A stretch of DNA of 64,000 nucleotides from Rhabditoides inermis (lineage: Eukaryota > Nematoda > Chromadorea > Rhabditida > Rhabditidae), in assembly GCA_963966185.1 (NCBI GenBank), contig CAWZYM010000153.1, forward strand, positions 161,001 through 225,000, written 5' to 3'. Numbering within the stretch: position 1 is the first letter of the stretch; each line of letters opens with the position of its first letter. This document shows positions 39,387 to 52,947 of the stretch, one piece after another. The translations under genes were made by a program, and so were the position numbers. The notes under the pieces were generated by a model that ran no database searches, had not been told where the DNA came from, and saw only the letters and a list, made by a program, of their open reading frames with translations.

Positions 39387-40253
39387 TTCATAATCAACGA
39401 CAGCCACATTTCACCAAGTTTCTCGATCTCGCAAGTCGGAAACGGAATGGATGGTGCTGAACTTCGCTAATAGGACACTAGAGAAGAAGTTCGGAGGAGA
39501 TATGGATGAAGGGTACCTCAGTGTCTGTCTCTATTCCTTCCCTCTATCTCGCCTTATCTCTTTTTTATCTCTCTTTGTGAGTTGATTACATGTAGTTATG
39601 TAGTATCGAAGGTTGGTTGGATTGTTTCATGAGCGAGGCCACTAACTCTCCTCCCACCCTTATGGTGGTTGTTGCTAGAAGCTGTGGTCTCTTGAGATTG
39701 GTTGTGGTGTTTCTTGAGCGGGGCCACTAACTCTCCTTCCACCCTTATGGTGGTTGTTGCTAGAAGCTGTGGTCTCTTGAGATTGGTCGTGGTGTTTCTT
39801 GAGCGGGGCCACTAACTCTCCTTCCACCCTTATGGTGGTTGTTGCTAGAAGCTGTGGTCCCTTGAGATTGGTTGTGGTGTTTCTTGAGCGAGGCCACTAA
39901 CTCTCCTTCCACCCTTATGGTGGTTGTTGCTAGAAGCTGTGGTCTCTTGAGATTGGTTGTGGTGTTTTTGAGTGGGGCCACTAACTCTCCTTCCACCCTT
40001 ATGGTGGTTGTTGCTAGAAGCTGTGGTCCCTTGAGATTGGTTGTGGTGTTTCTTGAGCGGGACCACTAACTCTCCTTCCACCCTTATGGTGGTTGTTGCT
40101 AGAAGCTGTGGTCCCTTGAGATTGGTTGTGGTGTATCTTGAGCGGGACCACTAACTCTCCTTCCACCCGTATGATGGTTGTTGCTAGAAGCTGTGGTCTC
40201 TTGAGATTGGTTGTGGTGTTTCATGAGCGGGGCTTCTTCTTTCTCTATCTCTC

Positions 40254-40299
<46 letters not shown>

Positions 40300-41377
40300 C
40301 CATATCCCTCTCCCTCCATCCAAAGTGCAATACAGGTTCATAATCAACGACAGCCACATTTCACCAAGTTTCTCGATCTCGCAAGTCGGAAACGGAATGG
40401 ATGGTGCTGAACTTCGCTAATAGGACACTAGAGAAGAAGTTCGAAGGAGATATGGATGAAGGGTACCTCAGTGTCTGTCTCTATTCCTTCCCTCTATCTC
40501 GCCTTATCTCTTTTTTATCTCTCTTTGTGAGTTGATTACATGTAGTTATGTAGTATCGAAGGTTGGTTGGATTGTTTCATGAGCGAGGCCACTAACTCTC
40601 CTCCCACCCTTATGGTGGTTGTTGCTAGAAGCTGTGGTCTCTTGAGATTGGTTGTGGTGTTTCTTGAGCGGGGCCACTAACTCTCCTTCCACCCTTATGG
40701 TGGTTGTTGCTAGAAGCTGTGGTCTCTTGAGATTGGTCGTGGTGTTTCTTGAGCGGGGCCACTAACTCTCCTTCCACCCTTATGGTGGTTGTTGCTAGAA
40801 GCTGTGGTCCCTTGAGATTGGTTGTGGTGTTTCTTGAGCGAGGCCACTAACTCTCCTTCCACCCTTATGGTGGTTGTTGCTAGAAGCTGTGGTCTCTTGA
40901 GATTGGTTGTGGTGTTTTTGAGTGGGACCACTAACTCTCCTTCCACCCTTATGGTGGTTGTTGCTAGAAGCTGTGGTCCCTTGAGATTGGTTGTGGTGTT
41001 TCTTGAGCGGGACCACTAACTCTCCTTCCACCCTTATGGTGGTTGTTGCTAGAAGCTGTGGTCTCTTGAGATTGGTTGTGGTGTTTTTTTTGAGTGGGGC
41101 CACTAACTCTCCTTCCACCCTTATGGTGGTTGTTGCTAGAAGCTGTGGTCCCTTGAGATTGGTTGTGGTGTATCTTGAGCGGGACCACTAACTCTCCTTC
41201 CACCCTTATGGTGGTTGTTGCTAGAAGCTGTGGTCTCTTGAGATTGGTTGTGGTGTTTTTTTTGAGTGGGGCCACTAACTCTCCTTCCACCCGTATGATG
41301 GTTGTTGCTAGAAGCTGTGGTCTCTTGAGATTGGTTGTGGTGTTTCATGAGCGGGGCTTCTTCTTTCTCTATCTCTC

Positions 41378-41421
<44 letters not shown>

Positions 41422-42071
41422 CCATATCCCTCTCCCTCCATCCAAAGTGCAATACAGGTTCATAATCAACGACAGCCACATTTCACCAAGTTTCTCGACC
41501 TCGCAAGTCGGAAACGGAATGGATGGTGCTGAACTTCGCTAATAGGACACTAGAGAAGAAGTTCGGAGGAGATATGGATGAAGGGTACCTCAGTGTCTGT
41601 CTCTATTCCTTCCCTCTATCTCGCCTTATCTCTTTTTTATCTCTCTTTGTGAGTTGATTACATGTAGTTATGTAGTATCGAAGGTTGGTTGGATTGTTTC
41701 ATGAGCGAGGCCACTAACTCTCCTCCCACCCTTATGGTGGTTGTTGCTAGAAGCTGTGGTCTCTTGAGATTGGTTGTGGTGTTTCTTGAGCGGGGCCACT
41801 AACTCTCCTTCCACCCTTATGGTGGTTGTTGCTAGAAGCTGTGGTCTCTTGAGATTGGTCGTGGTGTTTCTTGAGCGGGGCCACTAACTCTCCTTCCACC
41901 CTTATGGTGGTTGTTGCTAGAAGCTGTGGTCCCTTGAGATTGGTTGTGGTGTTTCTTGAGCGGGACCACTAACTCTCCTTCCACCCGTATGATGGTTGTT
42001 GCTAGAAGCTGTGGTCTCTTGAGATTGGTTGTGGTGTTTCATGAGCGGGGCTTCTTCTTTCTCTATCTCTC

Positions 42072-42111
<40 letters not shown>

Positions 42112-43095
42112 CCATATCCCTCTCCCTCCATCCAAAGTGCAATACAGGTTCATAATCAACGACAGCCACATTTCACCAAGTTTCTCGACCTCGCAAGTCG
42201 GAAACGGAATGGATGGTGCTGAACTTCGCTAATAGGACACTAGAGAAGAAGTTCGGAGGAGATATGGATGAAGGGTACCTCAGTGTCTGTCTCTATTCCT
42301 TCCCTCTATCTCGCCTTATCTCTTTTTTATCTCTCTTTGTGAGTTGATTACATGTAGTTATGTAGTATCGAAGGTTGGTTGGATTGTTTCATGAGCGAGG
42401 CCACTAACTCTCCTCCCACCCTTATGGTGGTTGTTGCTAGAAGCTGTGGTCTCTTGAGATTGGTTGTGGTGTTTCTTGAGCGGGGCCACTAACTCTCCTT
42501 CCACCCTTATGGTGGTTGTTGCTAGAAGCTGTGGTCTCTTGAGATTGGTCGTGGTGTTTCTTGAGCGGGGCCACTAACTCTCCTTCCACCCTTATGGTGG
42601 TTGTTGCTAGAAGCTGTGGTCCCTTGAGATTGGTTGTGGTGTTTCTTGAGCGAGGCCACTAACTCTCCTTCCACCCTTATGGTGGTTGTTGCTAGAAGCT
42701 GTGGTCTCTTGAGATTGGTTGTGGTGTTTTTGAGTGGGGCCACTAACTCTCCTTCCACCCTTATGGTGGTTGTTGCTAGAAGCTGTGGTCCCTTGAGATT
42801 GGTTGTGGTGTTTCTTGAGCGGGACCACTAACTCTCCTTTCACCCTTATGGTGGTTGTTGCTAGAAGCTGTGGTCTCTTGAGATTGGTTGTGGTGTTTTT
42901 TTGAGTGGGGCCACTAACTCTCCTTCCACCCTTATGGTGGTTGTTGCTAGAAGCTGTGGTCCCTTGAGATTGGTTGTGGTGTATCTTGAGCGGGACCACT
43001 AACTCTCCTTCCACCCGTATGATGGTTGTTGCTAGAAGCTGTGGTCTCTTGAGATTGGTTGTGGTGTTTCATGAGCGGGGCTTCTTCTTTCTCTA

Positions 43096-43127
<32 letters not shown>

Positions 43128-44031
43128 CCATATCCCTCTCCCTCCATCCAAAGTGCAATACAGGTTCATAATCAACGACAGCCACATTTCACCAAGTTTC
43201 TCGATCTCGCAAGTCGGAAACGGAATGGATGGTGCTGAACTTCGCTAATAGGACACTAGAGAAGAAGTTCGGAGGAGATATGGATGAAGGGTACCTCAGT
43301 GTCTGTCTCTATTCCTTCCCTCTATCTCGCCTTATCTCTTTTTTATCTCTCTTTGTGAGTTGATTACATGTAGTTATGTAGTATCGAAGGTTGGTTGGAT
43401 TGTTTCATGAGCGAGGCCACTAACTCTCCTCCCACCCTTATGGTGGTTGTTGCTAGAAGCTGTGGTCTCTTGAGATTGGTTGTGGTGTTTCTTGAGCGGG
43501 GCCACTAACTCTCCTTCCACCCTTATGGTGGTTGTTGCTAGAAGCTGTGGTCTCTTGAGATTGGTCGTGGTGTTTCTTGAGCGGGGCCACTAACTCTCCT
43601 TCCACCCTTATGGTGGTTGTTGCTAGAAGCTGTGGTCCCTTGAGATTGGTTGTGGTGTTTCTTGAGCGAGGCCACTAACTCTCCTTCCACCCTTATGGTG
43701 GTTGTTGCTAGAAGCTGTGGTCTCTTGAGATTGGTTGTGGTGTTTTTGAGTGGGGCCACTAACTCTCCTTCCACCCTTATGGTGGTTGTTGCTAGAAGCT
43801 GTGGTCCCTTGAGATTGGTTGTGGTGTTTCTTGAGCGGGACCACTAACTCTCCTTCCACCCTTATGGTGGTTGTTGCTAGAAGCTGTGGTCCCTTGAGAT
43901 TGGTTGTGGTGTATCTTGAGCGGGACCACTAACTCTCCTTCCACCCGTATGATGGTTGTTGCTAGAAGCTGTGGTCTCTTGAGATTGGTTGTGGTGTTTC
44001 ATGAGCGGGGCTTCTTCTTTCTCTATCTCTC

Positions 44032-44073
<42 letters not shown>

Positions 44074-46073
44074 CCATATCCCTCTCCCTCCATCCAAAGT
44101 GCAATACAGGTTCATAATCAACGACAGCCACATTTCACCAAGTTTCTCGATCTCGCAAGTCGGAAACGGAATGGATGGTGCTGAACTTCGCTAATAGGAC
44201 ACTAGAGAAGAAGTTCGAAGGAGATATGGATGAAGGGTACCTCAGTGTCTGTCTCTATTCCTTCCCTCTATCTCGCCTTATCTCTTTTTTATCTCTCTTT
44301 GTGAGTTGATTACATGTAGTTATGTAGTATCGAAGGTTGGTTGGATTGTTTCATGAGCGAGGCCACTAACTCTCCTCCCACCCTTATGGTGGTTGTTGCT
44401 AGAAGCTGTGGTCTCTTGAGATTGGTTGTGGTGTTTCTTGAGCGGGGCCACTAACTCTCCTTCCACCCTTATGGTGGTTGTTGCTAGAAGCTGTGGTCTC
44501 TTGAGATTGGTCGTGGTGTTTCTTGAGCGGGGCCACTAACTCTCCTTCCACCCTTATGGTGGTTGTTGCTAGAAGCTGTGGTCCCTTGAGATTGGTTGTG
44601 GTGTTTCTTGAGCGAGGCCACTAACTCTCCTTCCACCCTTATGGTGGTTGTTGCTAGAAGCTGTGGTCTCTTGAGATTGGTTGTGGTGTTTTTGAGTGGG
44701 ACCACTAACTCTCCTTCCACCCTTATGGTGGTTGTTGCTAGAAGCTGTGGTCCCTTGAGATTGGTTGTGGTGTTTCTTGAGCGGGACCACTAACTCTCCT
44801 TCCACCCTTATGGTGGTTGTTGCTAGAAGCTGTGGTCTCTTGAGATTGGTTGTGGTGTTTTTTTGAGTGGGGCCACTAACTCTCCTTCCACCCTTATGGT
44901 GGTTGTTGCTAGAAGCTGTGGTCCCTTGAGATTGGTTGTGGTGTATCTTGAGCGGGACCACTAACTCTCCTTCCACCCGTATGATGGTTGTTGCTAGAAG
45001 CTGTGGTCTCTTGAGATTGGTTGTGGTGTTTCATGAGCGGGGCTTCTTCTTTCTCTATCTCTCTCACTCTCTCTCTCTCTCTCTCTCCTCTTTTCCCATA
45101 TCCCTCTCCCTCCATCCAAAGTGCAATACAGGTTCATAATCAACGACAGCCACATTTCACCAAGTTTCTCGACCTCGCAAGTCGGAAACGGAATGGATGG
45201 TGCTGAACTTCGCTAATAGGACACTAGAGAAGAAGTTCGGAGGAGATATGGATGAAGGGTACCTCAGTGTCTGTCTCTATTCCTTCCCTCTATCTCGCCT
45301 TATCTCTTTTTTATCTCTCTTTGTGAGTTGATTACATGTAGTTATGTAGTATCGAAGGTTGGTTGGATTGTTTCATGAGCGAGGCCACTAACTCTCCTCC
45401 CACCCTTATGGTGGTTGTTGCTAGAAGCTGTGGTCTCTTGAGATTGGTTGTGGTGTTTCTTGAGCGGGGCCACTAACTCTCCTTCCACCCTTATGGTGGT
45501 TGTTGCTAGAAGCTGTGGTCTCTTGAGATTGGTCGTGGTGTTTCTTGAGCGGGGCCACTAACTCTCCTTCCACCCTTATGGTGGTTGTTGCTAGAAGCTG
45601 TGGTCCCTTGAGATTGGTTGTGGTGTTTCTTGAGCGAGGCCACTAACTCTCCTTCCACCCTTATGGTGGTTGTTGCTAGAAGCTGTGGTCTCTTGAGATT
45701 GGTTGTGGTGTTTTTGAGTGGGGCCACTAACTCTCCTTCCACCCTTATGGTGGTTGTTGCTAGAAGCTGTGGTCCCTTGAGATTGGTTGTGGTGTTTCTT
45801 GAGCGGGACCACTAACTCTCCTTCCACCCTTATGGTGGTTGTTGCTAGAAGCTGTGGTCTCTTGAGATTGGTTGTGGTGTTTTTTTGAGTGGGGCCACTA
45901 ACTCTCCTTCCACCCTTATGGTGGTTGTTGCTAGAAGCTGTGGTCCCTTGAGATTGGTTGTGGTGTATCTTGAGCGGGACCACTAACTCTCCTTCCACCC
46001 GTATGATGGTTGTTGCTAGAAGCTGTGGTCTCTTGAGATTGGTTGTGGTGTTTCATGAGCGGGGCTTCTTCTT

Positions 46074-46121
<48 letters not shown>

Positions 46122-46158
46122 CCATATCCCTCTCCCTCCATCCAAAGTGCAATACAGG
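39387..46158 (+). repeat. A-type block with a 3774-bp-shifted duplication
   Basis: Anchors 40337 and 44111 (shift 3774) both lead a spacer with the rare ttcgaaggag, and the next spacers (41459 and 45133) both carry the rare ctcgacctcgc. The monomer order around them is shared, including a rare gagtgggacc monomer (near 40921 and 44695). The first copy has an extra monomer (9 against 8) and is followed by a 690-bp four-monomer unit (41459-42148), whose own closing spacer (anchor 42149) also carries ctcgacctcgc. Confidence 0.82.
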
Positions 46159-47115
46159 TTCATAATCAACGACAGCCACATTTCACCAAGTTTCTCGATC
46201 TCGCAAGTCGGAAACGGAATGGATGGTGCTGAACTTCGCTAATAGGACACTAGAGAAGAAGTTCGGAGGAGATATGGATGAAGGGTACCTCAGTGTCTGT
46301 CTCTATTCCTTCCCTCTATCTCGCCTTATCTCTTTTTTATCTCTCTTTGTGAGTTGATTACATGTAGTTATGTAGTATCGAAGGTTGGTTGGATTGTTTC
46401 ATGAGCGAGGCCACTAACTCTCCTCCCACCCTTATGGTGGTTGTTGCTAGAAGCTGTGGTCTCTTGAGATTGGTTGTGGTGTTTCTTGAGCGGGGCCACT
46501 AACTCTCCTTCCACCCTTATGGTGGTTGTTGCTAGAAGCTGTGGTCTCTTGAGATTGGTCGTGGTGTTTCTTGAGCGGGGCCACTAACTCTCCTTCCACC
46601 CTTATGGTGGTTGTTGCTAGAAGCTGTGGTCCCTTGAGATTGGTTGTGGTGTTTCTTGAGCGAGGCCACTAACTCTCCTTCCACCCTTATGGTGGTTGTT
46701 GCTAGAAGCTGTGGTCTCTTGAGATTGGTTGTGGTGTTTTTGAGTGGGGCCACTAACTCTCCTTCCACCCTTATGGTGGTTGTTGCTAGAAGCTGTGGTC
46801 CCTTGAGATTGGTTGTGGTGTTTCTTGAGCGGGACCACTAACTCTCCTTCCACCCTTATGGTGGTTGTTGCTAGAAGCTGTGGTCTCTTGAGATTGGTTG
46901 TGGTGTTTTTTTTGAGTGGGGCCACTAACTCTCCTTCCACCCTTATGGTGGTTGTTGCTAGAAGCTGTGGTCCCTTGAGATTGGTTGTGGTGTATCTTGA
47001 GCGGGACCACTAACTCTCCTTCCACCCGTATGATGGTTGTTGCTAGAAGCTGTGGTCTCTTGAGATTGGTTGTGGTGTTTCATGAGCGGGGCTTCTTCTT
47101 TCTCTATCTCTCTCA

Positions 47116-47148
<33 letters not shown>

Positions 47149-48312
47149 CCATATCCCTCTCCCTCCATCCAAAGTGCAATACAGGTTCATAATCAACGAC
47201 AGCCACATTTCACCAAGTTTCTCGATCTCGCAAGTCGGAAACGGAATGGATGGTGCTGAACTTCGCTAATAGGACACTAGAGAAGAAGTTCGGAGGAGAT
47301 ATGGATGAAGGGTACCTCAGTGTCTGTCTCTATTCCTTCCCTCTATCTCGCCTTATCTCTTTTTTATCTCTCTTTGTGAGTTGATTACATGTAGTTATGT
47401 AGTATCGAAGGTTGGTTGGATTGTTTCATGAGCGAGGCCACTAACTCTCCTCCCACCCTTATGGTGGTTGTTGCTAGAAGCTGTGGTCTCTTGAGATTGG
47501 TTGTGGTGTTTCTTGAGCGGGGCCACTAACTCTCCTTCCACCCTTATGGTGGTTGTTGCTAGAAGCTGTGGTCTCTTGAGATTGGTCGTGGTGTTTCTTG
47601 AGCGGGGCCACTAACTCTCCTTCCACCCTTATGGTGGTTGTTGCTAGAAGCTGTGGTCCCTTGAGATTGGTTGTGGTGTTTCTTGAGCGAGGCCACTAAC
47701 TCTCCTTCCACCCTTATGGTGGTTGTTGCTAGAAGCTGTGGTCTCTTGAGATTGGTTGTGGTGTTTTTGAGTGGGGCCACTAACTCTCCTTCCACCCTTA
47801 TGGTGGTTGTTGCTAGAAGCTGTGGTCCCTTGAGATTGGTTGTGGTGTTTCTTGAGCGGGACCACTAACTCTCCTTCCACCCTTATGGTGGTTGTTGCTA
47901 GAAGCTGTGGTCTCTTGAGATTGGTTGTGGTGTTTTTTTTTGAGTGGGGCCACTAACTCTCCTTCCACCCTTATGGTGGTTGTTGCTAGAAGCTGTGGTC
48001 CCTTGAGATTGGTTGTGGTGTTTCTTGAGCGGGACCACTAACTCTCCTTCCACCCTTATGGTGGTTGTTGCTAGAAGCTGTGGTCTCTTGAGATTGGTTG
48101 TGGTGTTTTTTTTGAGTGGGGCCACTAACTCTCCTTCCACCCTTATGGTGGTTGTTGCTAGAAGCTGTGGTCCCTTGAGATTGGTTGTGGTGTATCTTGA
48201 GCGGGACCACTAACTCTCCTTCCACCCGTATGATGGTTGTTGCTAGAAGCTGTGGTCTCTTGAGATTGGTTGTGGTGTTTCATGAGCGGGGCTTCTTCTT
48301 TCTCTATCTCTC

Positions 48313-48362
<50 letters not shown>

Positions 48363-49780
48363 CCATATCCCTCTCCCTCCATCCAAAGTGCAATACAGGT
48401 TCATAATCAACGACAGCCACATTTCACCAAGTTTCTCGATCTCGCAAGTCGGAAACGGAATGGATGGTGCTGAACTTCGCTAATAGGACACTAGAGAAGA
48501 AGTTCGGAGGAGATATGGATGAAGGGTACCTCAGTGTCTGTCTCTATTCCTTCCCTCTATCTCGCCTTATCTCTTTTTTATCTCTCTTTGTGAGTTGATT
48601 ACATGTAGTTATGTAGTATCGAAGGTTGGTTGGATTGTTTCATGAGCGAGGCCACTAACTCTCCTCCCACCCTTATGGTGGTTGTTGCTAGAAGCTGTGG
48701 TCTCTTGAGATTGGTTGTGGTGTTTCTTGAGCGGGGCCACTAACTCTCCTTCCACCCTTATGGTGGTTGTTGCTAGAAGCTGTGGTCTCTTGAGATTGGT
48801 CGTGGTGTTTCTTGAGCGGGGCCACTAACTCTCCTTCCACCCTTATGGTGGTTGTTGCTAGAAGCTGTGGTCCCTTGAGATTGGTTGTGGTGTTTCTTGA
48901 GCGAGGCCACTAACTCTCCTTCCACCCTTATGGTGGTTGTTGCTAGAAGCTGTGGTCTCTTGAGATTGGTTGTGGTGTTTTTGAGTGGGGCCACTAACTC
49001 TCCTTCCACCCTTATGGTGGTTGTTGCTAGAAGCTGTGGTCCCTTGAGATTGGTTGTGGTGTTTCTTGAGCGGGACCACTAACTCTCCTTCCACCCTTAT
49101 GGTGGTTGTTGCTAGAAGCTGTGGTCCCTTGAGATTGGTTGTGGTGTTTCTTGAGCGAGGCCACTAACTCTCCTTCCACCCTTATGGTGGTTGTTGCTAG
49201 AAGCTGTGGTCTCTTGAGATTGGTTGTGGTGTTTTTGAGTGGGGCCACTAACTCTCCTTCCACCCTTATGGTGGTTGTTGCTAGAAGCTGTGGTCCCTTG
49301 AGATTGGTTGTGGTGTTTCTTGAGCGGGACCACTAACTCTCCTTCCACCCTTATGGTGGTTGTTGCTAGAAGCTGTGGTCTCTTGAGATTGGTTGTGGTG
49401 TTTTTTTGAGTGGGGCCACTAACTCTCCTTCCACCCTTATGGTGGTTGTTGCTAGAAGCTGTGGTCCCTTGAGATTGGTTGTGGTGTTTCTTGAGCGGGA
49501 CCACTAACTCTCCTTCCACCCTTATGGTGGTTGTTGCTAGAAGCTGTGGTCTCTTGAGATTGGTTGTGGTGTTTTTTTGAGTGGGGCCACTAACTCTCCT
49601 TCCACCCTTATGGTGGTTGTTGCTAGAAGCTGTGGTCCCTTGAGATTGGTTGTGGTGTATCTTGAGCGGGACCACTAACTCTCCTTCCACCCGTATGATG
49701 GTTGTTGCTAGAAGCTGTGGTCTCTTGAGATTGGTTGTGGTGTTTCATGAGCGGGGCTTCTTCTTTCTCTATCTCTCTCA

Positions 49781-49811
<31 letters not shown>

Positions 49812-50893
49812 CCATATCCCTCTCCCTCCATCCAAAGTGCAATACAGGTTCATAATCAACGACAGCCACATTTCACCAAGTTTCTCGATCTCGCAAGTCG
49901 GAAACGGAATGGATGGTGCTGAACTTCGCTAATAGGACACTAGAGAAGAAGTTCGGAGGAGATATGGATGAAGGGTACCTCAGTGTCTGTCTCTATTCCT
50001 TCCCTCTATCTCGCCTTATCTCTTTTTTATCTCTCTTTGTGAGTTGATTACATGTAGTTATGTAGTATCGAAGGTTGGTTGGATTGTTTCATGAGCGAGG
50101 CCACTAACTCTCCTCCCACCCTTATGGTGGTTGTTGCTAGAAGCTGTGGTCTCTTGAGATTGGTTGTGGTGTTTCTTGAGCGGGGCCACTAACTCTCCTT
50201 CCACCCTTATGGTGGTTGTTGCTAGAAGCTGTGGTCTCTTGAGATTGGTCGTGGTGTTTCTTGAGCGGGGCTACTAACTCTCCTTCCACCCTTATGGTGG
50301 TTGTTGCTAGAAGCTGTGGTCCCTTGAGATTGGTTGTGGTGTTTCTTGAGCGAGGCCACTAACTCTCCTTCCACCCTTATGGTGGTTGTTGCTAGAAGCT
50401 GTGGTCCCTTGAGATTGGTTGTGGTGTTTCTTGAGCGGGACCACTAACTCTCCTTCCACCCTTATGGTGGTTGTTGCTAGAAGCTGTGGTCTCTTGAGAT
50501 TGGTTGTGGTGTTTTTTTGAGTGGGGCCACTAACTCTCCTTCCACCCTTATGGTGGTTGTTGCTAGAAGCTGTGGTCCCTTGAGATTGGTTGTGGTGTTT
50601 CTTGAGCGGGACCACTAACTCTCCTTCCACCCTTATGGTGGTTGTTGCTAGAAGCTGTGGTCTCTTGAGATTGGTTGTGGTGTTTTTTTGAGTGGGGCCA
50701 CTAACTCTCCTTCCACCCTTATGGTGGTTGTTGCTAGAAGCTGTGGTCCCTTGAGATTGGTTGTGGTGTATCTTGAGCGGGACCACTAACTCTCCTTCCA
50801 CCCGTATGATGGTTGTTGCTAGAAGCTGTGGTCTCTTGAGATTGGTTGTGGTGTTTCATGAGCGGGGCTTCTTCTTTCTCTATCTCTCTCTCA

Positions 50894-50928
<35 letters not shown>

Positions 50929-51918
50929 CCATATCCCTCTCCCTCCATCCAAAGTGCAATACAGGTTCATAATCAACGACAGCCACATTTCACCAAGTTT
51001 CTCGATCTCGCAAGTCGGAAACGGAATGGATGGTGCTGAACTTCGCTAATAGGACACTAGAGAAGAAGTTCGGAGGAGATATGGATGAAGGGTACCTCAG
51101 TGTCTGTCTCTATTCCTTCCCTCTATCTCGCCTTATCTCTTTTTTATCTCTCTTTGTGAGTTGATTACATGTAGTTATGTAGTATCGAAGGTTGGTTGGA
51201 TTGTTTCATGAGCGAGGCCACTAACTCTCCTCCCACCCTTATGGTGGTTGTTGCTAGAAGCTGTGGTCTCTTGAGATTGGTTGTGGTGTTTCTTGAGCGG
51301 GGCCACTAACTCTCCTTCCACCCTTATGGTGGTTGTTGCTAGAAGCTGTGGTCTCTTGAGATTGGTCGTGGTGTTTCTTGAGCGGGGCCACTAACTCTCC
51401 TTCCACCCTTATGGTGGTTGTTGCTAGAAGCTGTGGTCCCTTGAGATTGGTTGTGGTGTTTCTTGAGCGAGGCCACTAACTCTCCTTCCACCCTTATGGT
51501 GGTTGTTGCTAGAAGCTGTGGTCTCTTGAGATTGGTTGTGGTGTTTTTGAGTGGGGCCACTAACTCTCCTTCCACCCTTATGGTGGTTGTTGCTAGAAGC
51601 TGTGGTCCCTTGAGATTGGTTGTGGTGTTTCTTGAGCGGGACCACTAACTCTCCTTCCACCCTTATGGTGGTTGTTGCTAGAAGCTGTGGTCTCTTGAGA
51701 TTGGTTGTGGTGTTTTTTTGAGTGGGGCCACTAACTCTCCTTCCACCCTTATGGTGGTTGTTGCTAGAAGCTGTGGTCCCTTGAGATTGGTTGTGGTGTA
51801 TCTTGAGCGGGACCACTAACTCTCCTTCCACCCGTATGATGGTTGTTGCTAGAAGCTGTGGTCTCTTGAGATTGGTTGTGGTGTTTCATGAGCGGGGCTT
51901 CTTCTTTCTCTCTCTCTC

Positions 51919-51960
<42 letters not shown>

Positions 51961-52866
51961 CCATATCCCTCTCCCTCCATCCAAAGTGCAATACAGGTTC
52001 ATAATCAACGACAGCCACATTTCACCAAGTTTCTCGATCTCGCAAGTCGGAAACGGAATGGATGGTGCTGAACTTCGCTAATAGGACACTAGAGAAGAAG
52101 TTCGGAGGAGATATGGATGAAGGGTACCTCAGTGTCTGTCTCTATTCCTTCCCTCTATCTCGCCTTATCTCTTTTTTATCTCTCTTTGTGAGTTGATTAC
52201 ATGTAGTTATGTAGTATCGAAGGTTGGTTGGATTGTTTCATGAGCGAGGCCACTAACTCTCCTCCCACCCTTATGGTGGTTGTTGCTAGAAGCTGTGGTC
52301 TCTTGAGAATGGTCGTGGTGTTTCTTGAGCGAGGCCACTAACTCTCCTCCCACCCTTATGGTGGTTGTTGCTAGAAGCTGTGGTCTCTTGAGATTGGTTG
52401 TGGTGTTTTTGAGTGGGGCCACTAACTCTCCTTCCACCCTTATGGTGGTTGTTGCTAGAAGCTGTGGTCCCTTGAGATTGGTTGTGGTGTTTCTTGAGCG
52501 GGACCACTAACTCTCCTTCCACCCTTATGGTGGTTGTTGCTAGAAGCTGTGGTCTCTTGAGATTGGTTGTGGTGTTTCTTGAGCGAGGCCACTAACTCTC
52601 CTTCCACCCTTATGGTGGTTGTTGCTAGAAGCTGTGGTCTCTTGAGATTGGTTGTGGTGTTTTTTTTGAGTGGGGCCACTAACTCTCCTTCCACCCTTAT
52701 GGTGGTTGTTGCTAGAAGCTGTGGTCCCTTGAGATTGGTTGTGGTGTATCTTGAGCGGGACCACTAACTCTCCTTCCACCCTTATGATGGTTGTTGCTAG
52801 AAGCTGTGGTCTCTTGAGATTGGTTGTGGTGTTTCATGAGCGGGGCTTCTTCTTTCTCTATCTCTC

Positions 52867-52910
<44 letters not shown>

Positions 52911-52947
52911 CCATATCCCTCTCCCTCCATCCAAAGTGCAATACAGG
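46159..52947 (+). repeat. A-type block with expanded monomer runs
   Basis: Only A spacers occur. Most units have 7-10 monomers, but 48400-49848 has 13. The expansion comes from repeating monomer pairs: a gtgtttttttgagtgg monomer followed by a tttcttgagcgggacc monomer occurs twice in a row in 49380-49570 and again in 50500-50690, the direct footprint of two-monomer duplication. The unit 49849-50965 also carries a private change (ggggctactaac near 50268). Confidence 0.82.
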
